Shown: piece after piece, positions 1 to 8,923 of the stretch
Layout: each line of letters begins with the position of its first letter
Numbering within the stretch: the first letter of the stretch is position 1
NCBI RefSeq assembly: GCF_030450125.1
Contig: NZ_CP123923.1
Coordinates: 6,536,001 to 6,600,000, forward strand
Direction of reading: 5' to 3'
Source of the DNA: Streptomyces sp. WP-1
Lineage (GTDB): Bacteria > Actinomycetota > Actinomycetes > Streptomycetales > Streptomycetaceae
Length of the DNA stretch: 64,000 nucleotides
Notes under the pieces: generated by a model
Seen by the model: only the letters and a program-made list of their open reading frames with translations
What the model was told of the DNA's origin: nothing
The model's database searches: none
Made by a program: the position numbers and the translations under genes

Positions 1-123
1 CCGTCCGGCAAGGTGCTGGGTCTGGTCGCGCTGGAGGACGTCCTGGAGATGCTGGTCGGCGAGGTCCGGGACCCCGCGCACCGGGAGATCCCCGGCTTCC
101 CGGAACAGGCGCTCGCCACATAG
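1..123 (+). CDS. C-terminal end of a CBS-domain (CNNM/CorC-like) membrane protein, partial
   Basis: Frame 1 is open from the first base and ends in TAG at 121-123, so the window starts inside this gene; 40 residues are visible. The stretch with GLVALEDVLEMLVGEV followed by an RDP..H motif matches the end of the second CBS domain in hemolysin/CorC-type proteins (integral-membrane DUF21 plus a CBS pair), which are linked to divalent-cation transport or resistance. The assignment rests only on this tail. The next gene is on the opposite strand, so the two are convergent. Confidence 0.6.
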   Translation, partial: PSGKVLGLVALEDVLEMLVGEVRDPAHREIPGFPEQALAT

Positions 124-174
124 GCGCTCCCCGCACAGGGGGGTGCGGGGGCTGTGCGAATGCGGCTCGGTGAT

Positions 175-212
175 GGGTCGCTCGCGCAGTCCCCGCGCCC
201 CTCACGGGGCAC
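175..212 (-). repeat. Dispersed Streptomyces intergenic repeat, copy 1
   Basis: On the minus strand this reads as a GC hairpin followed by a GGGG-ACTGCGCGA core. The same layout (GGGGCG..GGGGAAC[TC]GCGCGAC[AC]AGCC) recurs at 20418-20475 and 36441-36478. All three copies lie just past a gene end. I recognise it as a repeat seen very often in Streptomyces intergenic DNA. The hairpin arms would suit a weak terminator, but that is inference. Confidence 0.6.
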
Positions 213-220
213 GTCGCCTC

Positions 221-2083
221 CTACGCCGGGGACGGGTCCTGCGGTCCCCTCCCCGACAGCACCTCGCCGTACGCCTGCATCAGATCGGCCAGCCGCAGCG
301 TCGCGAGGTCGTCGCGGGTCAGCGACCCGGCGTACGTGGACAGCCGCAGATCCCGGTACGCGCAGCTCTTCTCGTACAGCGTGCGCAGGAACCGCCCGTT
401 GCCCAGCTCGTCGATCCACCCCTGGTCGACCACGTGCCCGGCGATCGACCGCAGCTCCTCCTGCGCCTCCTCGTCCCACTGGTCCCCGTTCTCCGCGGCC
501 AGCACCTTCCCGATCTCGGTGAGTTCCCCGGGCCGGTACGAGGGGAAGTCGACACGGCTCGTGAAGCGGGACGACAGCCCGGGGTTCGCCGCGAGCAGCC
601 GGTCCATGCCCTCGGGATACCCCGCGAGGATCACCACGAGGTGGTCCCGGTTGTCCTCGGCCCGCTTCAGCAGCACCTGGAGCGCCTCGTCGCCGTACGC
701 GTCCCCCTTGCCGTACCCGGAGTTGGAGAGCGAGTACGCCTCGTCCACGAACAGCACCCCGCCGATCGCGGAGTCGATCAGTTCGTTGGCCTTCACCGCG
801 GTCTGCCCGAGGTACTCGCCGACCAGATCGGCCCGCTGCGCCTCGACGAGGTGGTCGCCGCCGAGCAGCCCGAGGGCGTAGAAGACCCGCCCCAGGATGC
901 GCGCCACCGTCGTCTTGCCGGTCCCGGACGGCCCGGAGAAGACGAAGTGCCGCTTCGGCGGCTGCACGGGCAGCCCCTGACCGGCCCGCAGCCGCGCCAT
1001 GTTCAGCTGTGCGGACAGCGCCTTCACCTGGCGCTTGACCGGTTCGAGCCCGACCATCCGCTCCAGCTCGGCGAGCGCCTGTTCGAGCAGCGCGGGATCG
1101 GTGGGCCCGGTGGGCAGCGGGGAGCCGGGCGCCCCGCCCCGGGCGCGGACCCCCGGCTCGGAGACGGCCGGCAGCGGCCCGGTCGGCAGATCCGGCTCCG
1201 TCAGCCGCAGATCCCGTCCCTCGGTGCCGAAGAACGGATCGAACCCGTCGGGTCCGTCCACCGTGTCCTGCCCGGCACCGGTCAGCGTGATCGCGGCGAG
1301 GTCGGCCGCGTCGTCGTACCCGTCCCCCTCGGAGATCGCCGCGAGCCGCGCCGAGGTGTCCATGAAGGCGGGGTCGACGCGGTGCACGGCCCGGTAGAGG
1401 GGGAGTGCGGCGGCGGAGCGGCCGGTGCCCTCGTGCGCCCGCGCGAGCCAGTAGCGCAGCTCCTTGCGCTGGGGCTGCTCGCTGCGGCACCGCATCAGCG
1501 CCGCCGACAGCAGCGGTTCGGCCTGGCCGTACATCTCCAGGCGGACCCGGGCCATGCCGCCGAACAGCCCCGCCTCTATGCCGAGCAGGGGATCGTCCAG
1601 CAGCGGATCGGTGTGCCGCACCAGCTGTTCCCAGTCCTTGACCAGGTAGGAGCGGCAGGCGTGCAGAAAGCGGACCTGGGGATCGGTGTCGACCGGGGGC
1701 AGCCCGGCCAGCGCCCGGTCCAGCTCGGGCACATGCCGGCCGTCCAGCCAGTGCGAGGCGTGCGCCAGCAGCAGATCGCGCGGGCTCTCCAGCACCGGCT
1801 GCACCCACCAGCCGAGCCAGTACCAGGAGTTGATCGTACGGCGGTGCCGGGCGCGCTGTTCGCCGAAGCGCTCGCGGTGCCGGAACATCCGCAGCAGCGC
1901 GGTGGTGGTGTCGACCCGGAGCGCGTGCAGCCCGAGCCAGCCGTCCGCCATGCCCGGGTCCATCCGCACCGCGGCCCGGAACTCCTCCTCCGCCTGCGGA
2001 TAGGCGCCCATGGTGTAGGCGTCGACCCCGCGCAGCCAGGCGAGGTCGGCCGGGGCCTCGGGGCCCTGCGTGCCGAAGTCCAT
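221..2083 (-). CDS. TPR-AAA+ ATPase of the CbxX/EccA family
   Basis: A 620-residue protein. The N-terminal half is helical and TPR-like, starting with DLAWLRGVDAYTMGAYPQAE and containing several A/G-A-L patterns. The C-terminal half is a CbxX/CfqX AAA+ domain with Walker A GPSGTGKTTVA, Walker B GVLFVDEAYSL and a sensor/arginine-finger region with SSRF. This architecture matches EccA of type VII secretion and rubisco-activase-like CbxX proteins. No ESX, EccC or mycosin gene is nearby, so a secretion role is not supported by context. An upstream in-frame start exists at 2116; 2083 is chosen because ATG is preceded by GGGGGAC at good spacing. The likely role is ATP-driven remodelling of a protein partner. 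Confidence 0.85.
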   Translation of the reverse strand: MDFGTQGPEAPADLAWLRGVDAYTMGAYPQAEEEFRAAVRMDPGMADGWLGLHALRVDTTTALLRMFRHRERFGEQRARHRRTINSWYWLGWWVQPVLESPRDLLLAHASHWLDGRHVPELDRALAGLPPVDTDPQVRFLHACRSYLVKDWEQLVRHTDPLLDDPLLGIEAGLFGGMARVRLEMYGQAEPLLSAALMRCRSEQPQRKELRYWLARAHEGTGRSAAALPLYRAVHRVDPAFMDTSARLAAISEGDGYDDAADLAAITLTGAGQDTVDGPDGFDPFFGTEGRDLRLTEPDLPTGPLPAVSEPGVRARGGAPGSPLPTGPTDPALLEQALAELERMVGLEPVKRQVKALSAQLNMARLRAGQGLPVQPPKRHFVFSGPSGTGKTTVARILGRVFYALGLLGGDHLVEAQRADLVGEYLGQTAVKANELIDSAIGGVLFVDEAYSLSNSGYGKGDAYGDEALQVLLKRAEDNRDHLVVILAGYPEGMDRLLAANPGLSSRFTSRVDFPSYRPGELTEIGKVLAAENGDQWDEEAQEELRSIAGHVVDQGWIDELGNGRFLRTLYEKSCAYRDLRLSTYAGSLTRDDLATLRLADLMQAYGEVLSGRGPQDPSPA

Positions 2084-2359
2084 CACGTCCCCCACAGACC
2101 GTGCCCCGTGGTTCACCGCCGGACGGTCGCCCGGCGGCCGCCGCGGCCGAACCGCCGTGCCGCGGACCGGAGTTGCAGGTGCGCGAGGCTGTCCCCGAAG
2201 GTCGCACCAAGGGCATCGTACCCGCGTGGGTACCGCGTGCCGAAGGGTGCGGTACAGGCCGTTCGGCGAGGTGGGAGCGGACGGAATCCGGGCGCTTCAG
2301 TGACCGAGGGTGATCGGATCGGCGCGCAGCGGGCCCGGAAAGCGGTGCGCGGGCAGAAC

Positions 2360-2396
2360 GAAGCCCCCGATCACGGGGGAACAACCGGGGGCTTCG
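2360..2396 (-). terminator. Hairpin terminator downstream of the uridine-kinase-like gene
   Basis: A perfect 10-bp inverted repeat, CGAAGCCCCC at 2360-2369 and GGGGGCTTCG at 2387-2396, encloses a 17-nt loop. It sits between the start of the AAA+ gene and the end of the kinase gene at 2511, both on the minus strand. It would stop kinase transcripts before the ATPase gene. No U-tract follows, which is usual in Streptomyces. The rest of 2084-2510 shows nothing I recognise. Confidence 0.6.
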
Positions 2397-2510
2397 CGTC
2401 TTCGGGCGGCTTCGATTCGCCGCACATTGAGAACGTAAGACCTGTACGGCCCCCGGGTCAAGCGAAGTTGGGGCACTTCGGGAAGTTGGCCGACAAGAGC
2501 CTTCACAATT

Positions 2511-3131
2511 TCACCACATGGGGGTGGGGCCATCACTGTGGGTCACTCCTTGGCCCGATCCCTGGGGTCGCTCGGGCCCCGGCAGCACCTCGTACCCCCG
2601 GTCCGTCTGGCGCACCAGAAGCCCGGCGTGGGGGCGGGTGGGGTCGTCGGCGAAGTGCGCGCGCTCGGCCTCGACCCAGCCGTCCCAGAACTCCCGCTGC
2701 GCCGCCCCGTCCCGCCGCCGGCCGCGCGCCCAGGACTCCTCGCGGGGCAGTTCCATCCAGAGCAGTTCGGCCAGAAACGGCCGCAGCGCGCGGCGGCCCG
2801 CGCCCACGCCCTCCAGCAGGATCACCGGCGCGGGCGGCAGCGGGCGCGGCGGGCCGGACGTCCGGGCGTTCCAGTCGTAGGGCAGATAGGCGGCGGCCTC
2901 GCCCCGGGCCAGCGGCTCGATCACCTGTGTCATCAGCCGGTCGGTCCAGGCGAACAGCCGCTCATGGCTGGCGATGTCGTCGAGATGGAGCACCGGCGCC
3001 CCGCCCAGCGCGGTGGCCAGCCGCCCGGCGAAGGTCGACTTCCCGGAGCCCGCGTGCCCGTCGACGGCGATCAGCCGGACCGGTCCGAGGGAGGGCGGCA
3101 GGGCCCGCAGCCGGGCGGCGAGGTGCTGAAT
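2511..3131 (-). CDS. Uridine kinase-like P-loop protein; no canonical start codon
   Basis: The frame reads IAVDGHAGSGKSTFAGRLA, a clear kinase P-loop, then HLDDIASHERLFAW and later VILLEGVGAGR, typical of the uridine kinase/phosphoribulokinase superfamily in actinobacteria (phosphoryl transfer to a nucleoside or related small molecule, cytosolic). The first ATG/GTG in this frame is a GTG at 2993, which lies after the P-loop and would remove it. The frame stays open upstream to a stop at 3231-3233, but no ATG, GTG or TTG occurs in it. The best candidate is ATT at 3131-3129, six bases after GGGA. The gene therefore uses a rare start, or the upstream sequence carries an error or lesion. The function call is firm; the 5' end is not. 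Confidence 0.65.
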   Translation of the reverse strand: MQHLAARLRALPPSLGPVRLIAVDGHAGSGKSTFAGRLATALGGAPVLHLDDIASHERLFAWTDRLMTQVIEPLARGEAAAYLPYDWNARTSGPPRPLPPAPVILLEGVGAGRRALRPFLAELLWMELPREESWARGRRRDGAAQREFWDGWVEAERAHFADDPTRPHAGLLVRQTDRGYEVLPGPERPQGSGQGVTHSDGPTPMW

Positions 3132-3409
3132 GACGATTCCCGAAGGTGTGATGCGGTGTGGGGGGTTTTCCGGAAAGAGTCTAGTAGCGGCGCACGGCGG
3201 CCGGGCCGCCGAGGGGCCCGCGAAAGAAAGTCACCCCTTGAACCACCCTCCGCCCGGGGCCGCCCCGCGCACTTCTATAAACATTCTCGAATCGCTGACC
3301 GATATGTCGAATTCGGCGTTCCGGGTGTCCGCCGTGCTGAGTAAGGTGCCTCCTGCGCTACCGCGAGAAGCGGCGGCCGGGGACACGGTACGGGGACAAG
3401 GCAGGGGAC

Positions 3410-4366
3410 ATGGCCGCGGAGTTATTCGAAGGGCAGTATGTGTGGCACCCGGCTGCCGACGACCGAGTCCTGGCCGGCGTTTGCGTCGATGTCCGCGCGG
3501 GCCGTTATCGGCACGCGTACGAGGCGCTGGCCGAGACGCGCCAGGATTTCGCGCTGCGCGCCCACCGCTCCCTGGTCCTCGCCTCCGAGGCGGCCGGCAC
3601 CGACCTGGTCGAACGCTGGCTGGACGAGGAGCCCTCGCCCGAGGCGGCCCTCATGTGGGCCCGCGTCGCCGTCCAGCGCGCCCTGCGCGCCGCCGACGGC
3701 AACGACGACCGGGCCGAGGCCCTGGAACGCATAGCGCTCACCGCCTGCGACCGGGCCGCCGCGCTGGCCCCGGGGGACCCCACCCCCTGGGTCGCCAAGC
3801 TCGCCATGGCCCGGCTGCACCGGCTGCGCGACCCCGCCCCGCAGGGCCTGCTGACCGCGCCGCCCGGCCCGTGGCGGCTGTTCGCGCACATCCTCACCCT
3901 CGACCCCTGGCACCGCGAGGCGCACCACCGCTTCCTCTCCGCGTTCTTCGCCCGGCACGGCGGCTCGGTCAACGCGGCCTGGGACGTGGCCGCCTTCCTC
4001 AGCCAGCGCGCGCCCGCCGACTCCGCGCTGCGCCTGCTGCCCCTGGTCGCCCTGGTGGAGAGCTACAACCCGACCCAGCTGCTCGCCGACCGCGTCTGGG
4101 AGCAGCCCCAGTGGCGCGCCACCGCGCTCGCGATCTACCACAACTGGCTCCCGGCGGTGCCCGGCTACCGCTTCACGCCGGTGCTCGACCTGGCCTATCT
4201 CGCGCACGCGCTGGTCATGGGCCAGCGCGAGTTCGAGGCCCGCGCGGTCTTCACGGCGATGGGCCCGTACGCCTCGCGCATGCCCTGGAGTGCCTTCGGC
4301 GACCCCGCCGAACAGCTCTCCCGGGCGCGCCGCGCCTGCGGGCTGCCCGTGCCCGGACCCGCCTGA
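3410..4366 (+). CDS. Conserved hypothetical protein, helical TPR-like
   Basis: A 318-residue cytosolic protein beginning MAAELFEGQYVWHP. The ATG follows AGGGGAC at good spacing. The sequence is rich in Ala/Leu/Arg amphipathic helices, with repeating patterns such as DPTPWVAKLAMARL and DPWHREAHHRFLSAFFARHGG that resemble degenerate TPR or SEL1 units. No catalytic motif, signal peptide or membrane segment is visible. It lies 82 bp upstream of the APC permease in the same direction and may be co-transcribed with it. I do not recognise a named family. Confidence 0.75.
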   Translation: MAAELFEGQYVWHPAADDRVLAGVCVDVRAGRYRHAYEALAETRQDFALRAHRSLVLASEAAGTDLVERWLDEEPSPEAALMWARVAVQRALRAADGNDDRAEALERIALTACDRAAALAPGDPTPWVAKLAMARLHRLRDPAPQGLLTAPPGPWRLFAHILTLDPWHREAHHRFLSAFFARHGGSVNAAWDVAAFLSQRAPADSALRLLPLVALVESYNPTQLLADRVWEQPQWRATALAIYHNWLPAVPGYRFTPVLDLAYLAHALVMGQREFEARAVFTAMGPYASRMPWSAFGDPAEQLSRARRACGLPVPGPA

Positions 4367-4448
4367 CCCCCTTTGTCGTCACCCGTCCCCCACCCTCATC
4401 GGGCGCCGCCCCCCGAGCGCCCGAGAGGCACGAGAGAAAGGCCGATCT

Positions 4449-5990
4449 GTGTCAGAACGGATGTCTGCTCCCCGGGTCAAGGCCCGTGCCGGAGAAGACG
4501 CGGTCGTGCTCGACGACGACGCGACCCTGCACGCGATGGGTTATCCGCGGAAACTCACCCGCCGTTTCAAGGCGTTCGACAATTTCGCGATCTCCTTCAC
4601 CATCATCAATATTCTCTCGGGTATCTTCTCGTCCTTCGGATTCGGTATGAACGCGGGTGGCCCCCGCATTCTCGTGTTCGGCTGGATCGGTGTCTCGATC
4701 ATGGTTCTGCTCATCGGAGCGGCCATGGGAGAGGTCGCCTCCGCGTATCCGACGAGCGGTGCCCTCTATTTCTCCGCAGGTAAGCTCGCCAAGCGGCACA
4801 AGGGTGCCTGGTCCTGGTACACGGGCTGGTTGAATTTCGTCGGGCAGATCGGCGGCACCGCCGCGACCGGCTATGCGGCGGCCACCTTCATCCAGGCGTT
4901 CGTGCAGCTCCAGTGGCCTTCCTACCAGCCGACCGTCCATCAGACGGTGCTGATCACGGCCTTGATCATCGTGCTTCAGGGACTCGCCAACACGTACACG
5001 GTGCAGCTCGTCGCCGTCCTCAACCGCATTTCCGTGTGGTGGCTGCTGATCGGACTCGTCGTGATCGTGGGCGCACTCATAGTGATACCGGATCACCATC
5101 AGTCGGCGTCCTTCGTCACGCATTTCGAGAACAACACCGGCTTCACGAGCGGACTTTACGGCGGCATGCTCGGCCTGCTGGTCACCAGCTGGACGTTCAC
5201 CGGCTTCGACGGCAGCTTCCACATGTCCGAGGAAACGGTGCAAGCCACGGTCAACGCGCCCAAGGGGATCACCCGCGCCATCGGTTATTCGGCGATCACC
5301 GGTCTCATCCTGATGCTGGCGCTGGTCTACAGCATTAAGGACTACGCCAAGGAGGCGGCCAACGGCGCGCCGCCCGTGCAGATCCTGATCGACGGCCTCG
5401 GTCTGAGCACCGCCAAGGTCATGCTCCTCATCGTCATCGGCGCGATGCTCTTCTGCGGCCTCGCCAACCTCACCAGCAACACCCGGCAGATCTTCGCCTT
5501 CTCCCGCGACGGCGCCATGCCCGGCTCCCGGCTGTGGCACTCCGTCTCGCCGCGCACCCGTACGCCCGTCAAGGCGGTCTGGCTCGCAGTGGCCTGCTCG
5601 CTGGCGCTCATCGTGCCCGGCTGGTGGTCGCACACCGCCTTCACCGCGATCGTCAGCGTCAACGTGGTCGGCCTGTTCCTCGCCTACGCCGTCCCGATCT
5701 TCCTGCGGCTGCGGCTCGGTGACGCGTTCGAGTCCGGCCCGTGGAACCTGGGCCGCTGGAGCAAGCCGGTCGGCTGGCTCGCCGTGATCTGGATCGCGCT
5801 CAGCAGCATCCTGTTCATGCTGCCGCAGGCGTCCCCGATCACCGTGGACTCCTTCAACTACGCGCCGATCGCGCTCGTCGTCGTCCTGCTCGTGGCCACC
5901 GTCTGGTGGTTCGCCACCGCCCGCCGCCGCTTCCAGGGGCCGATCAGCTACGGCCGCCCGGACGAGATCGCGGCCATGGACTTGATCTGA
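4449..5990 (+). CDS. APC-superfamily amino acid/amine permease
   Basis: A 513-residue integral membrane protein with about 12 hydrophobic segments. The N-terminal region has FAISFTIINILSGIFSSFGFG, the substrate-binding TM1 pattern of the APC superfamily, in the GABA/choline-like amino acid permease branch. ETVQATVNAPKGI near the middle and NTRQIFAFSRDGAMPGS in the C-terminal third are family blocks. The GTG at 4449 is preferred because GAAAGG precedes it; an in-frame ATG at 4461 is an alternative. Codons in the 5' half of the gene include more A/T at third positions than its neighbours, though I would not call it foreign. A strong terminator follows. The exact substrate cannot be read from the sequence. 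Confidence 0.88.
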   Translation: MSERMSAPRVKARAGEDAVVLDDDATLHAMGYPRKLTRRFKAFDNFAISFTIINILSGIFSSFGFGMNAGGPRILVFGWIGVSIMVLLIGAAMGEVASAYPTSGALYFSAGKLAKRHKGAWSWYTGWLNFVGQIGGTAATGYAAATFIQAFVQLQWPSYQPTVHQTVLITALIIVLQGLANTYTVQLVAVLNRISVWWLLIGLVVIVGALIVIPDHHQSASFVTHFENNTGFTSGLYGGMLGLLVTSWTFTGFDGSFHMSEETVQATVNAPKGITRAIGYSAITGLILMLALVYSIKDYAKEAANGAPPVQILIDGLGLSTAKVMLLIVIGAMLFCGLANLTSNTRQIFAFSRDGAMPGSRLWHSVSPRTRTPVKAVWLAVACSLALIVPGWWSHTAFTAIVSVNVVGLFLAYAVPIFLRLRLGDAFESGPWNLGRWSKPVGWLAVIWIALSSILFMLPQASPITVDSFNYAPIALVVVLLVATVWWFATARRRFQGPISYGRPDEIAAMDLI

Positions 5991-6016
5991 TGATCTGTTG
6001 AGATCCACGCGCATCC

Positions 6017-6062
6017 AGGCCCCGGCCCCGGCACCGCTTCCACGGTATCGGGGCCGGGGCCT
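6017..6062 (+). terminator. Strong intrinsic terminator after the permease
   Basis: A perfect 14-bp inverted repeat (AGGCCCCGGCCCCG at 6017-6030 and its complement at 6049-6062) with an 18-nt loop is followed by TTTGTCGCT. This is a GC-rich stem plus a short T-run, 26 bp after the permease stop. Confidence 0.9.
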
Positions 6063-6220
6063 TTGTCGCTCCTGCGCGGGCACCGCCACCGGATCAGACC
6101 AATATTCATGGCGCGGCATCCGCCCAAGTGCTGGCAGGGGCCCCGCGGCTGCTTCATAGTTGGCGCACGACGTGCACATGATCCAGCCACGACTCCGGAC
6201 ACCTGGGGGTAATCGCGCCC

Positions 6221-7606
6221 ATGAGCAGAGCCCAACAGCCGTCCCGCCGCACCGTTCTGACCGTCGCGGTCGCCGCCGCGGTGGCCGGCGCCGCCACGCC
6301 CGCCGCGGCCGCCGCCCGGCGGGGGACCGCCACCACGCGGACGGTCGCCGACGCCGCATCCGCTCCTACGGGGGCCCGCCCCATCGACTACCACGCCTGG
6401 ACCACCTACAGCGAGTGGCGCACCGGCACCGCCCGGGGCGCCCGCGCGGTCTCCGGCGCCCGCCCCGGCGTGGTCATCGGCGCCCCCGCGGGCACCGTCG
6501 ACTACACCGACCCGCACACCGGCACCACCGCGCCCTGGGAGTACGCCACCTGGACCTCCCCCCGGTACCGGCTCACGGTCCCCGCCACCGAGGTCGTCTC
6601 CTCCTGGAACGCGCACACCCCCGACGGCACCTGGATCCAGGTGGAGTTGAGCGGGACGTACTCGGACGGCGGCGACACGCCCTGGTACGTGATGGGCCGC
6701 TGGGCGGCCGGCGACCAGGACATCAAGCGGACCTCGGTGGACGGCCAGAGCGACGGCAGGAGCAGCGTCTGGACCGACACCTTCGCCATCGACGACGCGA
6801 GCACCGGGCTGCGCCTGGTGTCGTACCGGCTGCGCCTGACCCTGTACCGCAGGCCGGGCACGCGGCTCACCCCGACCGTGTGGCGGCTCGGCGCGATGGG
6901 CTCCGACATCCCCGACCGCTTCACCGTCCCGGCCTCCACACCCGGCCTCGCGCAGGAACTGGTGGTGCCGCGCTACTCGCAGGAGATCCACAAGGGCCAG
7001 TACCCGCAGTACGACAGCGGCGGCGAGGCATGGTGCAGTCCGACCTCCTCGCAGATGATCGTGGAGTACTGGGGCGGCCGGCTCACGGCCGACCAGCTGT
7101 CCTGGGTCGACCCGTCCTACGCCGATCCGCAGGTCGACGCGGCCGCGCGCTTCACGTACGACTACCAGTACGAGGGCTGCGGCAACTGGCCGTTCAACGC
7201 GGCCTACGCGGCGACCTTCGCCGGCCTCCAGGGCGTCGTCACCCGGCTCGCCTCGCTGACGGACCTGGAGACGCTGATCGCGGCCGGCATCCCGGCCATG
7301 ACGTCCCAGTCGTTCCTGAACACCGAGCTGACCGGGGCGGGTTACGGCACGTCCGGACACCTGATGACGGTGATCGGCTTCACCGCGGACGGCGATGTGA
7401 TCGCCAACGATCCGGCCTCGCCGGGGGACGACGCGGTACGACGGGTGTACCGACGCCGGGAGTTCGAGAACATCTGGCTGCGCACCAAGCGCTACAACGC
7501 CACCGGCAAAGTCGCCTCCGGTACCGGCGGGGTCTGCTACCTCTACTTCCCGGCCCGTCCGAGCGCCCACCAGCGCAAGGCCCTGGCCGCGGTGGGGGTG
7601 CGCTGA
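6221..7606 (+). CDS. Tat-exported C39-like cysteine peptidase family protein
   Basis: A 461-residue secreted protein. It starts with an arginine-pair Tat-like signal, SRRTVLTVAVAAAVAG, followed by an Ala-rich cleavage region. The N-terminal module (to about residue 220) is beta-rich and resembles a carbohydrate-binding or substrate-positioning domain. The C-terminal module is peptidase C39-like: GGEAWCSPTSSQMIVEYW carries the putative nucleophile Cys, and GHLMTVIGFTADGDVIANDP carries the His and Asp. Such proteins are common in Streptomyces and are presumed extracellular peptidases, with no known substrate. The gene stands alone between a terminator and a small membrane-protein gene. Confidence 0.85.
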   Translation: MSRAQQPSRRTVLTVAVAAAVAGAATPAAAAARRGTATTRTVADAASAPTGARPIDYHAWTTYSEWRTGTARGARAVSGARPGVVIGAPAGTVDYTDPHTGTTAPWEYATWTSPRYRLTVPATEVVSSWNAHTPDGTWIQVELSGTYSDGGDTPWYVMGRWAAGDQDIKRTSVDGQSDGRSSVWTDTFAIDDASTGLRLVSYRLRLTLYRRPGTRLTPTVWRLGAMGSDIPDRFTVPASTPGLAQELVVPRYSQEIHKGQYPQYDSGGEAWCSPTSSQMIVEYWGGRLTADQLSWVDPSYADPQVDAAARFTYDYQYEGCGNWPFNAAYAATFAGLQGVVTRLASLTDLETLIAAGIPAMTSQSFLNTELTGAGYGTSGHLMTVIGFTADGDVIANDPASPGDDAVRRVYRRREFENIWLRTKRYNATGKVASGTGGVCYLYFPARPSAHQRKALAAVGVR

Positions 7607-7708
7607 CCATGTGAGCAAGCTCATCGCCGCGTACGCCGTCGCGGGTGGCAAGGTGGACGGACGGGTGGGGGAGACCGCTCTGTACGTCCGACCTCTGTGA
7701 GTACCAGC

Positions 7709-7849
7709 ATGACCGCACACTCCGCCACCGCCGCCCGCGCCCGCACCGGCGGTCCCCGCGACGACGGGCCCAAGATCCTCGAACACGTGCTGGGCTGGGT
7801 GCTCGTCGTGGTCACCGCGATGCTGGTCACCCAGCTGGGCCTGCTCTGA
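7709..7849 (+). CDS. SCO1431-type small membrane protein
   Basis: A 46-residue protein with a polar Ala/Arg head, a conserved RTGGPRDDGPKILEHV block and a single membrane helix (LGWVLVVVTAMLVTQLGLL) ending the chain. This matches my recollection of the Streptomyces SCO1431 family of unknown function. The last residues sit in the membrane, so the N-terminus is probably cytoplasmic. An in-frame GTG at 7697 would add four residues; neither start has a good ribosome-binding site. Confidence 0.75.
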   Translation: MTAHSATAARARTGGPRDDGPKILEHVLGWVLVVVTAMLVTQLGLL

Positions 7850-7858
7850 GCCGGGCGC

Positions 7859-8020
7859 CTACTCCAGGGACTTGATCAGCCCCGGCGCGTTGCCGTGCGG
7901 GAGGGCCCCGCCCCGGCCCCCGCTGACGGCTCCCGCCCCGAGGAGCAGTCCGACCCCGATCGCGGCCGCACACACCGCCGAGACCAGCGTCCGCACCCGA
8001 AACCGCTGAGATTGCCGCAT
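7859..8020 (-). CDS. Small membrane or secreted protein of unknown function
   Basis: A 53-residue protein starting MRQSQRFRVRTLVSAV, with a basic head and one hydrophobic segment (VSAVCAAAIGVGLLLGAG), then a short Gly/Pro tail ending LIKSLE. It resembles an uncleaved signal anchor or a secreted peptide. The ATG at 8020 has an excellent GAGGAGG site eight bases upstream, the main reason for calling the gene real. It is convergent with the SCO1431-type gene, with only 9 bp between the two stops. No function can be inferred. Confidence 0.7.
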   Translation of the reverse strand: MRQSQRFRVRTLVSAVCAAAIGVGLLLGAGAVSGGRGGALPHGNAPGLIKSLE

Positions 8021-8923
8021 CGTGCCTCCTCGCATCCGTGAGAGAAACACCCGCGTCGCGCCGACGCGCCGGTCCAGCACCGTAGGAGGACTAGACCAGT
8101 AGGTCAACGCCGGGGGAGCTGTTTCCAGCCGCCCGGGCGTGCGCCGGACCTACGGCTTCCGGTTTCCGTGACCTGGCGCGCATCGCGAATCCGCCCCCGG
8201 CCGCTGCGGCAGGCCGCTGCGACCTCCCTCGTCCTCCGGCTGCGGCTTCCGAAGATCCCGAACGGCGTTCCGAGGGACGCCGTGGTGTTCCGCCCGCTGG
8301 TTCCGGTTACCGGTGCCGGGACGGACCGTCACCGGTAACCGGGCCGCCGATCCCGGCCGTCCCGGATCCCGGCTCTCCGGAACCCACGCGCCGCGCTTCT
8401 CGCCTGCCCCCGAAACCCCGCGTGGCCTGCCACCGGGGTCTCGCCATGCGGCGGGCCGCCGCATGGGCCGTCGGGCTTCCGAATGCCAGAGGTCCCGGGG
8501 CTGCGGTGTCGCGCTTCCTCATGCCTCCGCCCCCGGGCACCTCGCGTCCGGCCCCCGGTTCCGCTCGCCCCCCCTCGGCCCCGACACCCCGTCGCCCCCG
8601 TCGGAGCAGTGCCCTGGATCTTGGGCTCAGCCCCGCCGGGATTCCGGTTCCCGGTCGTCCGGGAGGTCGGCTTCGGTGGTGGTCCCAGCTGCCCCGGAGG
8701 CCCCGTCAGGACGCACCCGTCCGGCCCCCGGCTGGAATGTTGGAGTGAGCGGTCGTTAACTGGTGACGGGAGTCCGATGTTCGGGCATACTCAGCGCAGC
8801 CGCTGGTCAGCGGGCTTCCGTGATCCGGGGGTGCGCACCGTGGCCGTAACGGAACGATCAGGCGGAGCCGCCCTGACCCGTGGGCCGTGCCGCCGGTTCC
8901 CCACCAGGGAGGAGACCGACGCC
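8021..8923. other. 0.9-kb intergenic stretch rich in CCGG/TTCCGG motifs with one long hairpin
   Basis: No credible gene is seen here; the open frames lack codon bias and ribosome-binding sites. The stretch is unusually dense in TTCCGG, CCGGTT and CCCGG words. It contains a perfect 13-bp inverted repeat, CCGGTTACCGGTG at 8303-8315 with its complement at 8330-8342 (14-nt loop). No T-run follows on either strand. A promoter for the acyl-CoA dehydrogenase gene probably lies near its right end, but I cannot place it. Confidence 0.6.

Noticed and set aside
221..2083. A type VII secretion locus around the EccA-like ATPase
   Set aside because: No EccB, EccC, EccD, EccE, mycosin or WxG protein gene is adjacent within the window.
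2400..2425. tRNA-like T-arm (GCGGC-TTCGATT-GCCGC)
   Set aside because: No acceptor stem, D arm or anticodon arm can be built around it; it follows a terminator hairpin directly.
143..3133. Very long open frames opposite real genes (for example 996 codons antisense to the AAA+ ATPase)
   Set aside because: High GC content removes stop codons from shadow frames; these lack domain motifs and have Pro/Arg-rich low-complexity composition.
8313..8759. A 148-codon ORF in the gap before acyl-CoA dehydrogenase
   Set aside because: No ribosome-binding site, no third-position GC bias relative to other frames, Ser/Pro/Arg low complexity.
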